The translations under genes and the position numbers were made by a program. A DNA stretch of 64,000 nucleotides from Megalonaias nervosa (taxonomy: Eukaryota; Mollusca; Bivalvia; Unionida; Unionidae), in contig JAECUM010001871.1 in assembly GCA_016617855.1 (NCBI GenBank), forward strand, positions 1 through 64,000, given 5' to 3'. The notes under the pieces were generated by a model. The model saw nothing but the letters and a program-made list of their open reading frames with translations. It was not told the DNA's origin and ran no database searches. Shown in pieces: positions 23,066-34,030 of the stretch (its first letter is position 1; every line of letters begins with the position of its first letter).

Positions 23066-23880
23066 CACCCCACCCCACCCAATCCATGAGGTATAAGAAT
23101 AATTATTACAAAAAAGGCACAATTTTGGCATGAAAAGTGTAATTTATGTATTACATGCCAGAATTACAGCCCATATTTTTGCTATGAACCTGGTTCTGCA
23201 AAATTCTTGTCACAAACGGCAAAATCCATATGGATTAGAACCATAATACACATACAAAATATACTGAACAATTATTTATATTCAGCACTCACTTCAACTA
23301 GTCTACATGTGTAACTTTCACTGAATGGTCATGAACTGGAATTCTGCAATGAGCATGATCATGTGCTCAGAGTGCTAGATTACATTTCTCTCATATTCTT
23401 CTTTTAAAGTTTTTAAAGCAGTGTTGGTTTGCCATTTTTTCTGATCTGACATTCTTTGAAGTTTGGAAAACAGTAAAGCGTTTTGCTTAACATTTTCTTT
23501 AAAAGTATAGACTGGTCTACTAAGTGACTACCTTATCAATATAATAAATAATAAAGGCAAAGTTCATATTTGAAGAAACCCCTGTTATTTTGGAAATGGG
23601 TCAAATACACTTGCTATAAATAGCAAATAAGAAAAGTACTCTCACACTATTCTTTTGCAGTAATCATCTCTTTAAGAATATTCTCAAAATTATATGAGTG
23701 GAATTACAGAGATGGTAATAAAAATGACCAAAACAACTTTTTATTGCTTGTTATTGCATAATCCATATACAGGCGAGCATAAAAACTAATTTGGTGAAAA
23801 CAAGTATAATGATTATGCCAAAAACATAATGGTTGGCATGTATGAATAAGTGGTGCTGCAGGGTTGAAATATGATAATCC
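23066..23880. other. No recognised feature
   Basis: AT-rich sequence with no gene or repeat that I can support. Confidence 0.35.
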
Positions 23881-24110
23881 AATTAGGAGTAAAAATGTTT
23901 TCAAGATGGCAGAAGTGCCAGCCATATTGGATGTTTGAACACAACCATTTATGTTTGGGTTCAACTAGACCCTGTGATGAAATTTGCGAGTAAAGTTTCC
24001 TGGCAATCCTCCATTTAATTTAAGAGGAGTAGCAATAACAATCTTCTGGTAATGGATGGATGGACATCATCTGAAGGATGATGGATAAAAGGCCATTCCA
24101 AAAGCTTGAC
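23881..24110 (+). mobile_element. Helitron-like composite repeat array D (short copy with tail)
   Basis: One monomer (TTCAAGATGGCAGAAGTGCC, ATATTGGATGT), then TCCATTTAATTTAAGAGGAG and AGCAATAACAATCTTCTGG, then ATGGATGGATGGACATCATC, then GGCCATTCCAAAAGC. This matches the order monomer, GGATGGA tract, tail seen in other copies. Confidence 0.6.
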
Positions 24111-25690
24111 TTTGGCAGTGATCTTTCTAAGACACATTTCACTCTGCACAGTCATTGATCAAGTATACTCGCAACTTAATGGTTATGGTATGACAGCAAT
24201 GACTGGTCCAACCAAAGTGTGGCTGAGGTTTACACTTGGTTCAACAGAAAGAACATGGAGGACACAAAAGGGCTACCACCATATTTAGCTATATCTTATT
24301 TAATGAAGCAACACTATGTTTCTGTGGGACAATTCTTTGTCAAAATAAAAAACCTGAGCTCCTGGCAATCACTGCATCACAAAAGGCCCTGCTAACTACA
24401 CTTTACTCTACGGAGTCTTAACCAGGGAACCTTGTGTTGGGAAATCAAAAATTTGGTCAAGATAGACAATCTAGGACCATGACTTGCCTATAATGATGAT
24501 GTAGAAATCCAACCCCTTTGTGTTATAATCAATACAAGCAATGTCTCATGCAAAGATTTTAAGTTGATCAACAAGGATCACAACTCTTTGAAAAATAGGT
24601 TAGATGAGACAAAACCCATAAAAGACATGATGTCAAGGTCTACGAATGTTCATATAAAAAAAATTAAACTGCATCTAAATGCAGAATGGTTCTTGACCTA
24701 TGCTGATTACATGCAATATCTCATGCAAATATACAAAGTTTGTACCCTGTCCAAATTGATGTAGATGAGACAAAACCCATAAAAGGCAAGGTGAAAGAGA
24801 CAATATTTGTGCCAAATTCCATCCCAGTGTGTTGAACTGTTCTCAAGTAGTGATGACTGCAGTGATGTTCCAAGTTTACATGCAAAAATGAGAATTTGCT
24901 TAGCATAGGGCAAAATGGAAATGATGAGAATAAATCCATAATTGCGCATGCAAGTCTATCAGACAATGCTAAAACCAAAAAGCATCAAAATATATCAAAG
25001 TTTACAATCAATATCCTATCGGAAGACATGAAATTAACAAGGACCATAAAATCTAAAAAGAAGAGGATTGAGCAGGAAATAAAATACATAAAAGTAACAT
25101 CAAGGTTTACAAGACAATGTTTATCCCAAATTGCATCCAAGTATGTTGAATTGTTCTCGATTTCTGCCAGTGACAAACGACATCCCATGTGTAGATATGA
25201 GTTAAATGTGACAGGCCAGAAGTCTACTGTAAACTGAGTTGATGTAGATATGAGTTAAATGTGTAGATATGAGTTAAATGTGACAGGCCAGAAGTCTACT
25301 GTAAACTGAGTTGATGAGGCAAACAGATACAAGGCACATCTAGGCATGTGAAATTGTGGCAGATTAATATGTTGAAAAGCTCCTGAACAATGTCTGCTGC
25401 AGCAGAGATTTAAAATTGATGGAAAAAAGGGCAATAACTCTGTAAAATGAGACCTGGACAGATAAAGAAGGTGATTGGGCTCCAGCATTTCAATTCAAGG
25501 TCCCAATTATTTCCTGTCAGAGCACATACATACAGTAAAGTGCTGCTTATCAAACTTGCATTTATCCGGGTTCCACAAGTTCTTTGTGCCATAATAGGGA
25601 TAGTTTAGTTCTATCAAAATACCATATCTTTCAGTGAATAATGTGCACAGAATGGAATAGTGTCCTGTTTGTTCAAAAGACAGCCATCCC
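24111..25690. repeat. Old diverged repeats, with small duplication at 25.19-25.31 kb
   Basis: Segments such as GATGAGACAAAACCCATAAA recur at about 24604 and 24767. TCCCA..GTGTGTTGAACTGTTCTC recurs with variants at 24821 and 25128. A nearly exact duplication is seen at 25184-25310 (GTAGATATGAGTTAAATGTG, ACAGGCCAGAAGTCTACTG). Near 25429 stands GGGCAATAACTCTG, a motif common in bivalve repeats. Around 25532 TACAGTAAAGTGCTGCTTAT resembles a mariner/pogo-type end. Overlapping ORFs look spurious. Confidence 0.5.
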
Positions 25691-26705
25691 TAACTATAGT
25701 GTGTTCTAGGGAGTCACAAAAATATACCCTGTGTTAGATGAGGTCACCTTGTAATGGGGTACATTATACAGTGGTCTCTCTATAACACTTCTAGGGAGTC
25801 ATAAGAAAGTACCATGTTATAGATCTTATTGGTTTATATTGGGGTAAATTATACAGTGGTCCCTCTTTATAAACCTATAGGGAATCATAACAATGTGCCA
25901 TGTTATAGGTCTGGTTGCCTTATAATGGGTACATTATGCAGAGGTCTCTCTTTAAAACACTTCTGGGGAGTCTTAAGAATGAACTACATTATAGGTAAGG
26001 TTGTCTTATATTGGGGTACAATATACAGTGGTCCCTCTCACTATAACATCTCTTGGAAATTATAAAAATGTACTATGCTATAAGTCAGGTTGCCTTATAA
26101 TGAGTACCTTATGAAGTGGTCCCTCTTTCTAACACTTGTAGGGAATCATAAGAATTTACCATGTTATAGGTCAGCTTGCCTTAAACTGGGATACATTATA
26201 CTGTGGTCTGTTTTATAACACATCTAGGGAGTCATAAAAATATACCATGTTATAAGTCAGGCTGCCATTTACTGGGTTATATTATACAGTGTTCTCTCTT
26301 TATAATACTTCTAGGGAGTCATAAAAATATACCATGTTACAAGTCAGGTTGCTTTATAATGGGGTACAATATCCTGTGGTCTGTTTAAAACACTTTTAGG
26401 GAGTCATAAAAATATACCATGTTATAGGTCAGGTTGTCATTTACAGGGTTACATTATACAGTGTTCTCTCTTTATAATACTTCTAGGGCATCATAAAAAG
26501 TACCATGTTATCAGGTTGTCTTACATTGGGGTACATTATACAGTGGTCTCTCTTTATAACACCTTTAGTGAATCATAAAAACGAACCACGTTACATAGGT
26601 CACGTTGGTATTTACTGAAGTACATTATACAGTGTTCTCTCTTTATAATGCTGTCCAAGGAAGTCATAAAATGTCCCATGTTATGGGTCAGGCTGACATA
26701 TACTG
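25691..26705. repeat. Tandem array of 85-95-bp units resembling transposon ends
   Basis: About twelve units of TACAGTGGTCCCTCTTTATA, ACACTTCTAGGGAGTCATAA, AAATATACCATGTTATAGGT, CAGGTTGCCTTATAATGGGG, TACATTA. The start of each unit (TACAGTGGTCCCTCTNTATA) looks like the terminal inverted repeat of pogo/Tigger-type DNA transposons, and the unit end supplies TA. Units diverge by substitutions and small indels. Two short ORFs across it are artefacts of the periodicity. Confidence 0.85.
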
Positions 26706-26824
26706 GGATACGGTTTTCACATTATAACTACTGACATGATGTAATGTAATAGGATCCATGATCTTCTCAGGCTTATAAGAGGGACTGTAATAAACTTAGG
26801 TGTATTACAGAGAGGGACAACTAT

Positions 26825-26935
26825 AAGTACAATGAACAATGTAGACCCTGATCTGCTACATTATGCCACTGTAGATCTGGTTCTCTGCTGTTCAGTATTA
26901 GGTGCCAGTTATACAAGAAAATACAATATGTACTT
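26825..26935. mobile_element. Cloverleaf MITE, partial copy (one hairpin)
   Basis: Only one hairpin survives: GTAGACCCTGATCTGCTACA pairs loosely with TGTAGATCTGGTTCTCTGCT. It is followed by a degenerate right end (TATACAAGAAAATACAATAT). Confidence 0.55.
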
Positions 26936-27640
26936 TGATGGGTTATCTTCTCTTTTTATGGGTACCCAGAGTTCGAGTTAGATTAAGATGTCATCAATCA
27001 TACATGCTGAGAGATGTGAATTATGTTCTCTTGCTTGGTTGCCTGTATAGGTGATAATTTTACGCACAATAAATTTTGCATGTGATGGCTAATCCATTAG
27101 CCCACATAATTAGCAAGTCTCAGTAACCCACATTAAAATAATCCCTAATTAACGTGACATACTATTTGATAACAATGTGCAGAAGCCATCTGAGGTAACA
27201 AGTCTCCCCAGTATAATCTGAACTTGGCCAAAAATAAATTCTTTAATAAAATAATTTCCTCCAGTGGAACAATGACATATACTTCCATGGTAGATTAAAC
27301 TGTCTGCCTCTGCAGATGTGTCACCCAGTCTTTGTGTAAATGGGAATTCTCACTACAAATTACAGTGTACGAAATAAAGTATTCTTCTAGCCAAAACTGA
27401 CATTTAAAGATATATGTCATCTATAACTGTAGTGGTAATTGCACAGCTGCAACTGAAGATGACAGGGTGAAAGATGATTGTAACAATTTGGTCTCTAGAC
27501 CATCCTGCACCTCCTCCTCACAAGGCAAAGCATACAGCACAAGGTTTCTTTTAAACCCTATAAACCACACTGCAAAATGATATACGTTTTCTGAAACTTG
27601 ATTGTCCCACAAACATCTTTGCCAAATTACTGGATAATTT
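26936..27640. other. No recognised feature
   Basis: AT-rich sequence. A 63-codon minus-strand ORF (27421-27612) shows no known domain. Confidence 0.35.
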
Positions 27641-28520
27641 AACAGGAATCCCTTGAAAAGACTGATGCTATACTATTTAAATATGTCCAGGAACTCATGA
27701 CAAGACCATTTCATCTTTTCAATTGAGTGTTGAAATTGACTCTGACATTCCTGAGTGAAACAATTTTCAAATCAGCTGTTGTGGCTGGCATACTGGACAT
27801 AAGATCAGCACAATTTTCATTTACATTAAACTGGATATCAAAAGACAATTTTGCCCAAAACATGCCAATACAACTTTCTTTTAAGGAAATTGGTGACATT
27901 ATTGTCAATATTAACTTCATTGCATGAGCCATGTTGGATATCTGCATGGCACCATTTTTGTGAAAAATCTGTATTGATATGACCATTAAATCTGAAGTAG
28001 TAGCAATAACAAGGTTTTCAAGATGTCCACCATGGTGGCAATACTAGACGTCTGATGAGCATTATTTTCAATGAAGACCATCTAGATACCATAAGAAGTC
28101 TTGTGGTGAAAACTCATTTCAATACAATGTTCTGTTTACAAGGAGTGGATCAAATAAGATTTTCATGATAACTGCCATGGAAGCCATATTTGATGGGCAC
28201 CATTTCATTTAGGACCAGCTATCCATCTTAAGAAGTGTTTCAGCAAAAAATATCTATGTTGATATCACCATCCATTCAGGAACAGCAATGACAAGATTTG
28301 GTGGCCATACTGGATATCACGCAAAACCATTTTTGTTTAGGACCAACTAGACATCACAAGAAGTCTTCTGATAAAAAGCCCCATGTCAGCATAACTTTGC
28401 ACTCTTGAGAAGCAATAACAAGATTGTCAGGATGCCTCAGCTATGGTGGCCAATTTGTACGACAGCAGATTTGCACGATTTTCATATAGAACCAACTATA
28501 TATTAGAGTCTTTTGGCGGC
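27641..28520 (+). mobile_element. Helitron-like composite repeat array E (head plus monomers)
   Basis: Head at 27641-27760 (AGGAATCCCTTGAAAAGACT, GACCATTTCATCTTTTCAA, GAGTGTTGAAA). Then five or so monomers with ATACTGGACATAAGATCAGC, 'AGATGTCCACCATGGTGGCA', 'CATAAGAAGTCTTGTGGTGA' and 'AGGACCAACTAGACATCACA'. It loses similarity after about 28510 with no recognisable tail. Confidence 0.7.
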
Positions 28521-29089
28521 ATTCTACAGTTTCATATTTTGTACTCAGAGTTTTTACAAAAAAGATTTTCCCAGGTTATTCTTGATGGTTATCCTGGCTA
28601 TTTAAGAAAGACCTTGTATATCTCAGGTACTTTTAAAAGAACTTTAAAATCCATTTTTTGGGGTATATGATTTATGGGTGTAATTTGGGTTACTGAGTAT
28701 CCAGCTTGACTTTAATTCACATGTACACCTATCAAAAAACTGCCAGCTCCACTTGATCATTTCACTTCCTGGGCTTTAAAGGTAAATTATTTTAAAAAAA
28801 TATATTTTGCAATTCATTCACTTGAACTTTCATAATCTAGGATTGCCATAACTCAAGCAAAATTCATTATTCCCCATTTTCAGTAACTATTAAAGATAGT
28901 GTACTTTGGACTACTTCAGGCTGATTTTTGAGTACATGGGAGCAGTCATTTTTGGTTGGCTGTGTGGTTAGATCATGTAAAAATTCCACAAGTTTAATAT
29001 GTAAAGAAATTTCAGCCACAGTACATGAAAGCAGCATCGGGGTGTGCCAACATTCTCTCTATTGTGCATGTTGCAAATGGAAAGAACTT
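28521..29089. other. No recognised feature
   Basis: AT-rich sequence with no gene or repeat that I can support. Two overlapping ORFs on opposite strands at 28.9-29.2 kb have no recognisable domain. Confidence 0.35.
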
Positions 29090-29230
29090 CAAATACTGGA
29101 CAGTCACACAGAAGTATGCAATATATGTGGAGGGTCACTTTTATTGAAAACTCCATGTTGATATGAACTTCCATTTAGGGATAACAATATGCAACTATAC
29201 TGGATGTCTCAGAAGCACCTTTTTCACATA

Positions 29231-29234
<4 letters not shown>

Positions 29235-29262
<28 letters not shown>
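29235..29262. repeat. (GT)n microsatellite
   Basis: Uninterrupted TG run before GGGTGGGTACC. Confidence 0.95.
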
Positions 29263-29269
<7 letters not shown>

Positions 29270-29324
29270 ACCAGCCAACCAATCCTCTAAACAGCTTAAG
29301 AGGCGTAGTGATAATAAATTTGAG

Positions 29325-29695
29325 CCAACAGACAGACGGACAGAAATAAGCCAACCAACAGATCGACAGAAGTCTGCCAACAGACAGATAGACAGAAGTA
29401 AGCCAACAGACAGATGGACAGAAGTCAGCCAACAGACAGACAGACAGAAGTAAGCCAACCAACAGATCGACAGAAGTCTGCCAACAGACAGATAGACAGA
29501 AGTAAGCCAACAGACAGATGGACAGAAGTCAGCCAACAGACAGACAGACAGAAGCCAACCGACAGATTGACAGAAGTCAGCCAACAGACAGATGGACAGA
29601 AATCAGACAACAGACAGACGGACAGAAGTAAGCCAACCGACAGATTGACAGAAGTCAGCCAACAGACAGATGGACAGAAGTAAGCCAACAGATGA
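29325..29695. repeat. GACAGA-based minisatellite with higher-order pattern
   Basis: Units of 22-26 bp with variants GCCAACAGACAGATGGACAG, AAGTAAGCCAACCGACAGAT and TCGACAGAAGTCTGCCAACA. A block of about 108 bp repeats (CCAACCAACAGATCGACAGA at 29351 and 29457). The long ORFs on both strands (KPTDRWTEVSQQTDRQ and its reverse) are by-products of the repeat. Confidence 0.9.
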
Positions 29696-29760
29696 CAGAC
29701 AACAGGCCATCCCATAAGCTCTTCTGGTCTATAACCAGTTGAGCTGACAAATATCAGTGA

Positions 29761-30444
29761 AAAAAGGAAATAATTTGGACAAATAAACCAAACTTCTTGA
29801 CATATTAAAAAAATGCTGAAGCAAGGAAACTTGAGATTTGCCGATTTTGTTTTCTAAATCCTACACTTAATCATTCCTACACACAAGAAAATTGAATTTA
29901 ATTCTTCTGTGTATTCATGATTGATCCAAGTTAATATAACAAAATGGTATCTGCTTTATATTAATAATTTTCCATTGACATTTTCAAGCCATTTATAAAC
30001 ACTATTAACTAATTTAGTACAGAATATAAAATGTATTTAGAATATTAATTGTTGTAATTTACATCGGAAAGAAATTAATCCTGCTCAAATCTTCAACACA
30101 TGCCCACCAATAACAATCAAATTTCCATTTAAATAAAGAATTCAAGAGCTTCATGCATTCAATTCATGAATTAAACCCTTAAGTGCTGTACCATTGATAT
30201 AAAGTTCCCCTACATAATTTGCATTTCAAATTAAATTAAATTTTTAGGTTGTACAGTAGCAAAGTCTCTTTCCAAATGTCCAAATTCATTTGGTGGTGTT
30301 CAAGTCAACTTGCTACTTGTGATTTTCTGATTCAATTACTTCTACAAAAATTTAAATTTTACTGTAAACATGGACACACAAAATACAACAGCAACCTGTA
30401 TACACTGAAGATTAGGATCAGTAATAAAAACAGTATAGAACAAA
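29761..30444. other. No recognised feature
   Basis: AT-rich sequence without recognisable content. Confidence 0.35.
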
Positions 30445-30570
30445 TCCACTTGACCATTGCCTAGTGCAAGCTCAAATCCACTTGCCCAATGCCCAGTACA
30501 AGCTCAAATCCACTTGCCCATTGCCCAGTACAAACTCAAATCCACTTGCCCATTGCCCAGGATAAGCTTA
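30445..30570. repeat. Short minisatellite, about 32-bp unit
   Basis: Four units of CAAATCCACTTGCCCATTGC plus CCAGTACAAGCT, with the outer units degenerate. Confidence 0.85.
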
Positions 30571-31229
30571 AATACACTTCAGACAACAAGTTTGCAAAGT
30601 ATGCACCCAAAGACAAGTCCCAAAATTCGAGAGTGAGGGTAACATCATGTTCAGTCCTTAATGCCTTGATGTTTTTCAAGTTTTATATCTGCCATCTTGC
30701 CTAGTACATATATCATCATCTTTACTTAGTTTTGTGTTCACATATACTACATGCTTCTATTACATAATGCCCCCCCACTCCCATATTTCATTCATCTGTC
30801 AAGTTTTTGTTTTACATGTCTGCTGTCAGAGTCCGTCACTTCCATCATGTAGCCTATGTCAAGGCCAACCCAGCATTTTCTTGCACAAATGTGAGAATGC
30901 TTATTATTTTTGAAGCAAGGATTTAAAATTAAGGTTACAATATTTTTGAAATTATCCCTGTAACAATAAATGTAGTGTACAGATATAGAGAAAAAAAAAG
31001 CACGCAAGCACAAATGTACACATGCATATATTATGCAATCTCTTCACAATTTAGACAGACAAATACAAATATACAGCATCTAGGTGACATGGACTTTGTA
31101 ATATTATTGTCTTTTCTTCACATTTACCATTAAATCAGACCCAAATTAAATATTAAAATTTTGTGTTTTATAGCTTATATTACAAACACATTATGTACTA
31201 AGACATGCATTTGAATAATAACACATTTT
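30571..31229. other. No gene confirmed
   Basis: A minus-strand ORF at about 30900-30792 ends with the residues GLDIGYMMEVTDSD and then RHVKQKLDR, in slightly less biased sequence. Nothing else supports it as an exon. Otherwise AT-rich. Confidence 0.3.
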
Positions 31230-31905
31230 TCATAGATACGGTGGAGTAATGGTTTACACTGTTCCCAAATCAACATAAATGCTGCTTTCCTTTTAGATTT
31301 TACTGCAATATAGTTTTCCAAATCAGAGTGGTCTTTAAGAACTACTTTCAACCCCTTTTAAAAGACATTTTTGTAAAACTGCTGATGAGATATTACAATA
31401 AGTATTGACCCAGTGCCTTATACTTGGTCCAAAATAAAAAAAAAACATTAAAAATTTCCATGAAATAAAATTGAATGCTTTTTTCAAAATTAATTAATAA
31501 TAGTACACCAGGAATTTGTAACTCTTCTGTAAAATGCATAATATTATATACTCATTGTATTTTCACCAATGTATGTTCCTTAAATTACAAAACCAATTTG
31601 ATCATCAGATATTATTTCACTCAGTGCTCACTTAATTCATTTGGCAATACATTCTGAAGCTATACAACATCAAGTAGAGAAATTGGACACCAGTTCTTCG
31701 GGTACTGCCTTGGTTTACCCTCCCTAGGTATGCAAGTTATAATGCCTTGTCTCAAAAGAGTTGTGAAAAGATCCAGTTTCATATGCTTCATTAACTGTTC
31801 TAACTACAAATTCCCCAATATCAATCCAAAAAAGACATTAAATATTCAACACTGAAACTATCTGATTCTTAGCTTGTGCTATTTTTTCATACCTTTCAAA
31901 AAAAT
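31230..31905 (-). pseudogene. L1/Tx1-like LINE RT fragment
   Basis: Minus strand, with several frameshifts. Around 31830-31770 it reads FFWIDIGEFVVRTVNEAYET. Near 31745-31690 comes ITCIPREGKPRQYPKNW followed by PISLLDV, the classic L1-type RT N-terminal region. Near 31610-31540 comes IISDDQIGFV and YIGENT. Near 31520-31480 comes PGVLLLINFEKS (RT motif A region), and near 31390 YCNISSAVLQ. Many stops and AT-rich drift show that it is old. It is the same broad family as the 10.7-12.0 kb fragment but overlaps it only in the finger/palm region. A 60-codon plus-strand ORF here is a shadow. Confidence 0.75.
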
Positions 31906-32386
31906 TAAATATTAATATATTTTAACTTGTCATTATTTACATTTGAATCAAAACATTGTAAGTACATGGGATTTGCTAAATTTCAATCTGTAACACAGGC
32001 AAAGAATGACTTGGCTCCACCCTAATTATTATGATGACCAATGAAATTGCCTGACTGACTTTCTCATCTAGTCAAAGATTGGTTTGATGCATGTCACCAA
32101 CAACCTGATGATAATTATAAATGACATTACTCACAAGATTACAGGTAAGTTTTTAAAAAAGCACTTGTCTCTAATGGCAAGTCACTTCGATTTCTCTAAA
32201 AAGTGCTGTCAATGTATCAAAGCATGACCACACCTACTTTAGTTTACAATTGGTAATTACAGAAGACTGATACATAATTGCTCTTTGACAAATAATTCCA
32301 TCGATAAAAGTAAGTGGTCTCGAATCATTCAGATGTCTAATATTAAATAAATAATAACCCACTCTCAGTACCAAGACAAGCTTACA

Positions 32387-32578
32387 TTATTGTTGATGTA
32401 GTTCATAGATGTAACGGGGGACTTTAAACATTAAAGCCTCCTTAAATGATTTGGCGATCGTTGAATATGGAATGACCTCCCACAATGTTATTGCCCAGTG
32501 TGGATGGATAGATGGAACGTTAACAGATAGCTGAGCAAGGCTATTGAAAGAAAAAACAACTACAAGCCCCCTTTTCAA
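32387..32578 (-). pseudogene. Possible LINE ORF2 C-terminal fragment
   Basis: A 63-codon minus-strand ORF contains LWEVIPYSTIAKSFKEAL. That fits the W-x-x-L/I-P-x-x-I/V-x-x-x-SFK-x-x-L pattern at the C-terminus of many non-LTR reverse transcriptases. No other part of the element is visible nearby. It could instead be chance or a host exon, so confidence is low. Confidence 0.35.
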
Positions 32579-32745
32579 TAAATAAAAATAAATTTAATCA
32601 ATTAATACATAACCAAAATTCTCTTTCCAATCCAACAGATTTACTAAATAAATGTAATCAATTAATACATAACCAAAATTTCACTTCCAGTTAATACATG
32701 ACCAAAATTTCACTTTCAATCCAACGGATTTACATTGATAGAATT
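32579..32745. repeat. Tandem duplication, ATAACCAAAATT type
   Basis: AATCAATTAATACATAACCA plus AAATT occurs at about 32594 and 32654, and a shortened third unit begins with AGTTAATACATGACCAAAAT at 32689. Intervening 'CTTTCCAATCCAACAGATTT' is also repeated. Confidence 0.8.
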
Positions 32746-32819
32746 TAGTCACAGTGTTCAATTTACATCATATTATGAGTAGTGAATTTAGAGTTAAATT
32801 CCACGCTTGACAGCATCAC

Positions 32820-32929
32820 CTGGCATCTGTCTCCTCTCGTCTTGCTTCCACGTCTAATGCATGCGCTTTGGTCCTCTTTCTGACCTGTTTATTCCGACCT
32901 CTCTTAGATGCGGATTTCCCCTGACTCAT
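32820..32929 (-). CDS. Candidate host first coding exon (unidentified, basic N-terminus)
   Basis: Minus-strand ORF starting at ATG (32929-32927), preceded in frame four codons upstream by TAA. It begins MSQGKSASKRGRNKQ, is rich in Lys/Arg, and ends ALDVEARREETDA. The sequence then reads CCAG/GTGATG, a good match to a 5' splice donor (intron GT at 32819-32818), before an in-frame TGA. As a spliced exon it would be 110 nt, ending in phase 2. It sits inside the only sizeable CpG-retaining stretch in the window, as expected at an animal promoter. I do not recognise the protein; the charged start would suit a nuclear or nucleolar protein. The base at -3 is C, a weak Kozak context. A transposon-derived origin is not excluded, and no second exon was identified. 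Confidence 0.35.
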
Positions 32930-33450
32930 CGGGTTTTCCTTTTACTTCTTTTCTCCTTTCTTTGAGGGTATAAAGCTGTTCCCTTAATGCTGTTCTTTCT
33001 TTCTCCCCACACAATCGTGTTTCAAATCTCTATAGCCTGTCTTCCTTTCCAAGACAGCTATCTGACCTTTCTTTGTTACAAGGGAAACACAATTCTACTG
33101 TTCCCACAGAGTTAGACCTTTTGTCTTCTCACAAGGCAAGAGTCGAACTAAAGAATTCTGAGCAAGTTGGTACCCTAAATTCTAGTCTCCCAAATTGTAC
33201 GCCTTAATTCTTTACTGACCAATCGGAAGTAACTGTTCCTAAAATTCTGCCCAAATAATCACGTCTTTCATCAGATTTCACCAGCCTAAAATATGCTGCA
33301 ATTAGCTTTCCTCTGAAGATCAATTATTTGACATAAAGTCCTTTCTCGACTGATACGGTTGTAACTCTATGTACGCTGTATCACTATACCATTACGATGA
33401 CTCGGTCAAATTCTACTGAAGCTTAACGTAGACCCTTTTATGTTTCAGAG
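32930..33450 (-). promoter_or_regulatory. CpG-retaining island: candidate 5' UTR/promoter
   Basis: By eye about 18 CG dinucleotides lie between 32801 and 33440, while flanking kilobases of similar size hold only a few. Base composition is also less AT-biased. That pattern suggests an unmethylated, gene-proximal segment. I found no unambiguous TATA/initiator arrangement on the minus strand. GGTATAAAG exists on the plus strand at about 32968. The alternative is a recently inserted mobile element that has not yet lost its CpGs. Confidence 0.4.
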
Positions 33451-33789
33451 ATGAAATAAGAGAAATATCAGTGAACTTTCTCAAGACCTTTTGGCTTGAC
33501 TAAGCTAACTTCAATGTACAATTTATTCACATTAAGTTTCAATAAGCCTTCAAAATTTGCCACATTACAATAGACACATCTGTTAGTTTATGTATCTTTG
33601 CTCCTGTAACTATCCACAGTATTATCAACATGTATTAATTCAAGTCCTTCCTTTTTCCTCATCAAGAGATCGTTCTACATGCATATTAGATCCATCTTTC
33701 ATTTCTAACTTTAACGATTAACACAAGTTTTTAATTTGCATACACAGATAAAAAGGGCATTATGATCAGCTTCTTATATGCCCACCCAA

Positions 33790-34030
33790 AGTTTCTTAGT
33801 CCTCTATGTAGAGAAATGAAATTTGTGCACAAATCATTTTTCTTCTTTCAGTCAGTGACTTTGCCTTTTGCCATCTGACCCTAAAATTAACAGGCTTCTT
33901 CTTTACCTTAAGTGAAAGCCATCCACAAAGTGGTCCAGGTCTGCAGTGTAGAACTAATACAACTGTGCAGAAATTAGTTTTCTTTTTTATGTCAGTGACC
34001 TTGACCTTATTTAAAATGTTACAAAAATTA
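33790..34030 (+). repeat. Second composite repeat family, short copy
   Basis: About one and a half units: TTCTTTCAGTCAGTGACTTT, CCTAAAATTAACAGGCTTCT, GAAAGCCATCCACAAAGTGG, TCCAGGTCTGCAG, then GTCAGTGACCTTGACCTTAT. Same family and orientation as 18.8-20.3 kb. Confidence 0.7.

Larger units (their letters stand above)
29090..29760 (+). mobile_element. Helitron-like composite repeat F: monomer, expanded GACAGA tract, terminal hairpin
   Basis: One monomer remnant (TATTGAAAACTCCATGTTGA, ATATGAACTTCCATTTAGGG, ACTGGATGTCTCAGAAGC) is followed by (GT)n at 29235-29262. Next is a 370-bp tract of GACAGAAGTNAGCCAACAGA-type units (29325-29695). The tail is GATGACAGACAACAGGCCAT, CCCATAAGCT. The tail forms a hairpin at 29717-29745: AGCTCttCTGGT pairs with ACCAGttGAGCT. 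It is followed by GAC. The large tract looks like local amplification of the short GACAGA motif present in other tails. Confidence 0.7.

Noticed and set aside
29175..29715. Long ORFs on both strands (KPTDRWTEVSQQTDRQ and CLLADFCPSVCWLTSV types)
   Set aside because: Both arise from the GACAGA minisatellite, whose unit lengths keep frames open on both strands.
30792..30910. Possible last exon ending GLDIGYMMEVTDSD
   Set aside because: Downstream in minus-strand order from the candidate first exon, but the acceptor is poor and the peptide is not recognised, so it is not called as CDS.
32968..32976. TATA box GGTATAAAG on the plus strand
   Set aside because: No plus-strand exon follows, so a single AT-rich match in AT-rich DNA is not enough.
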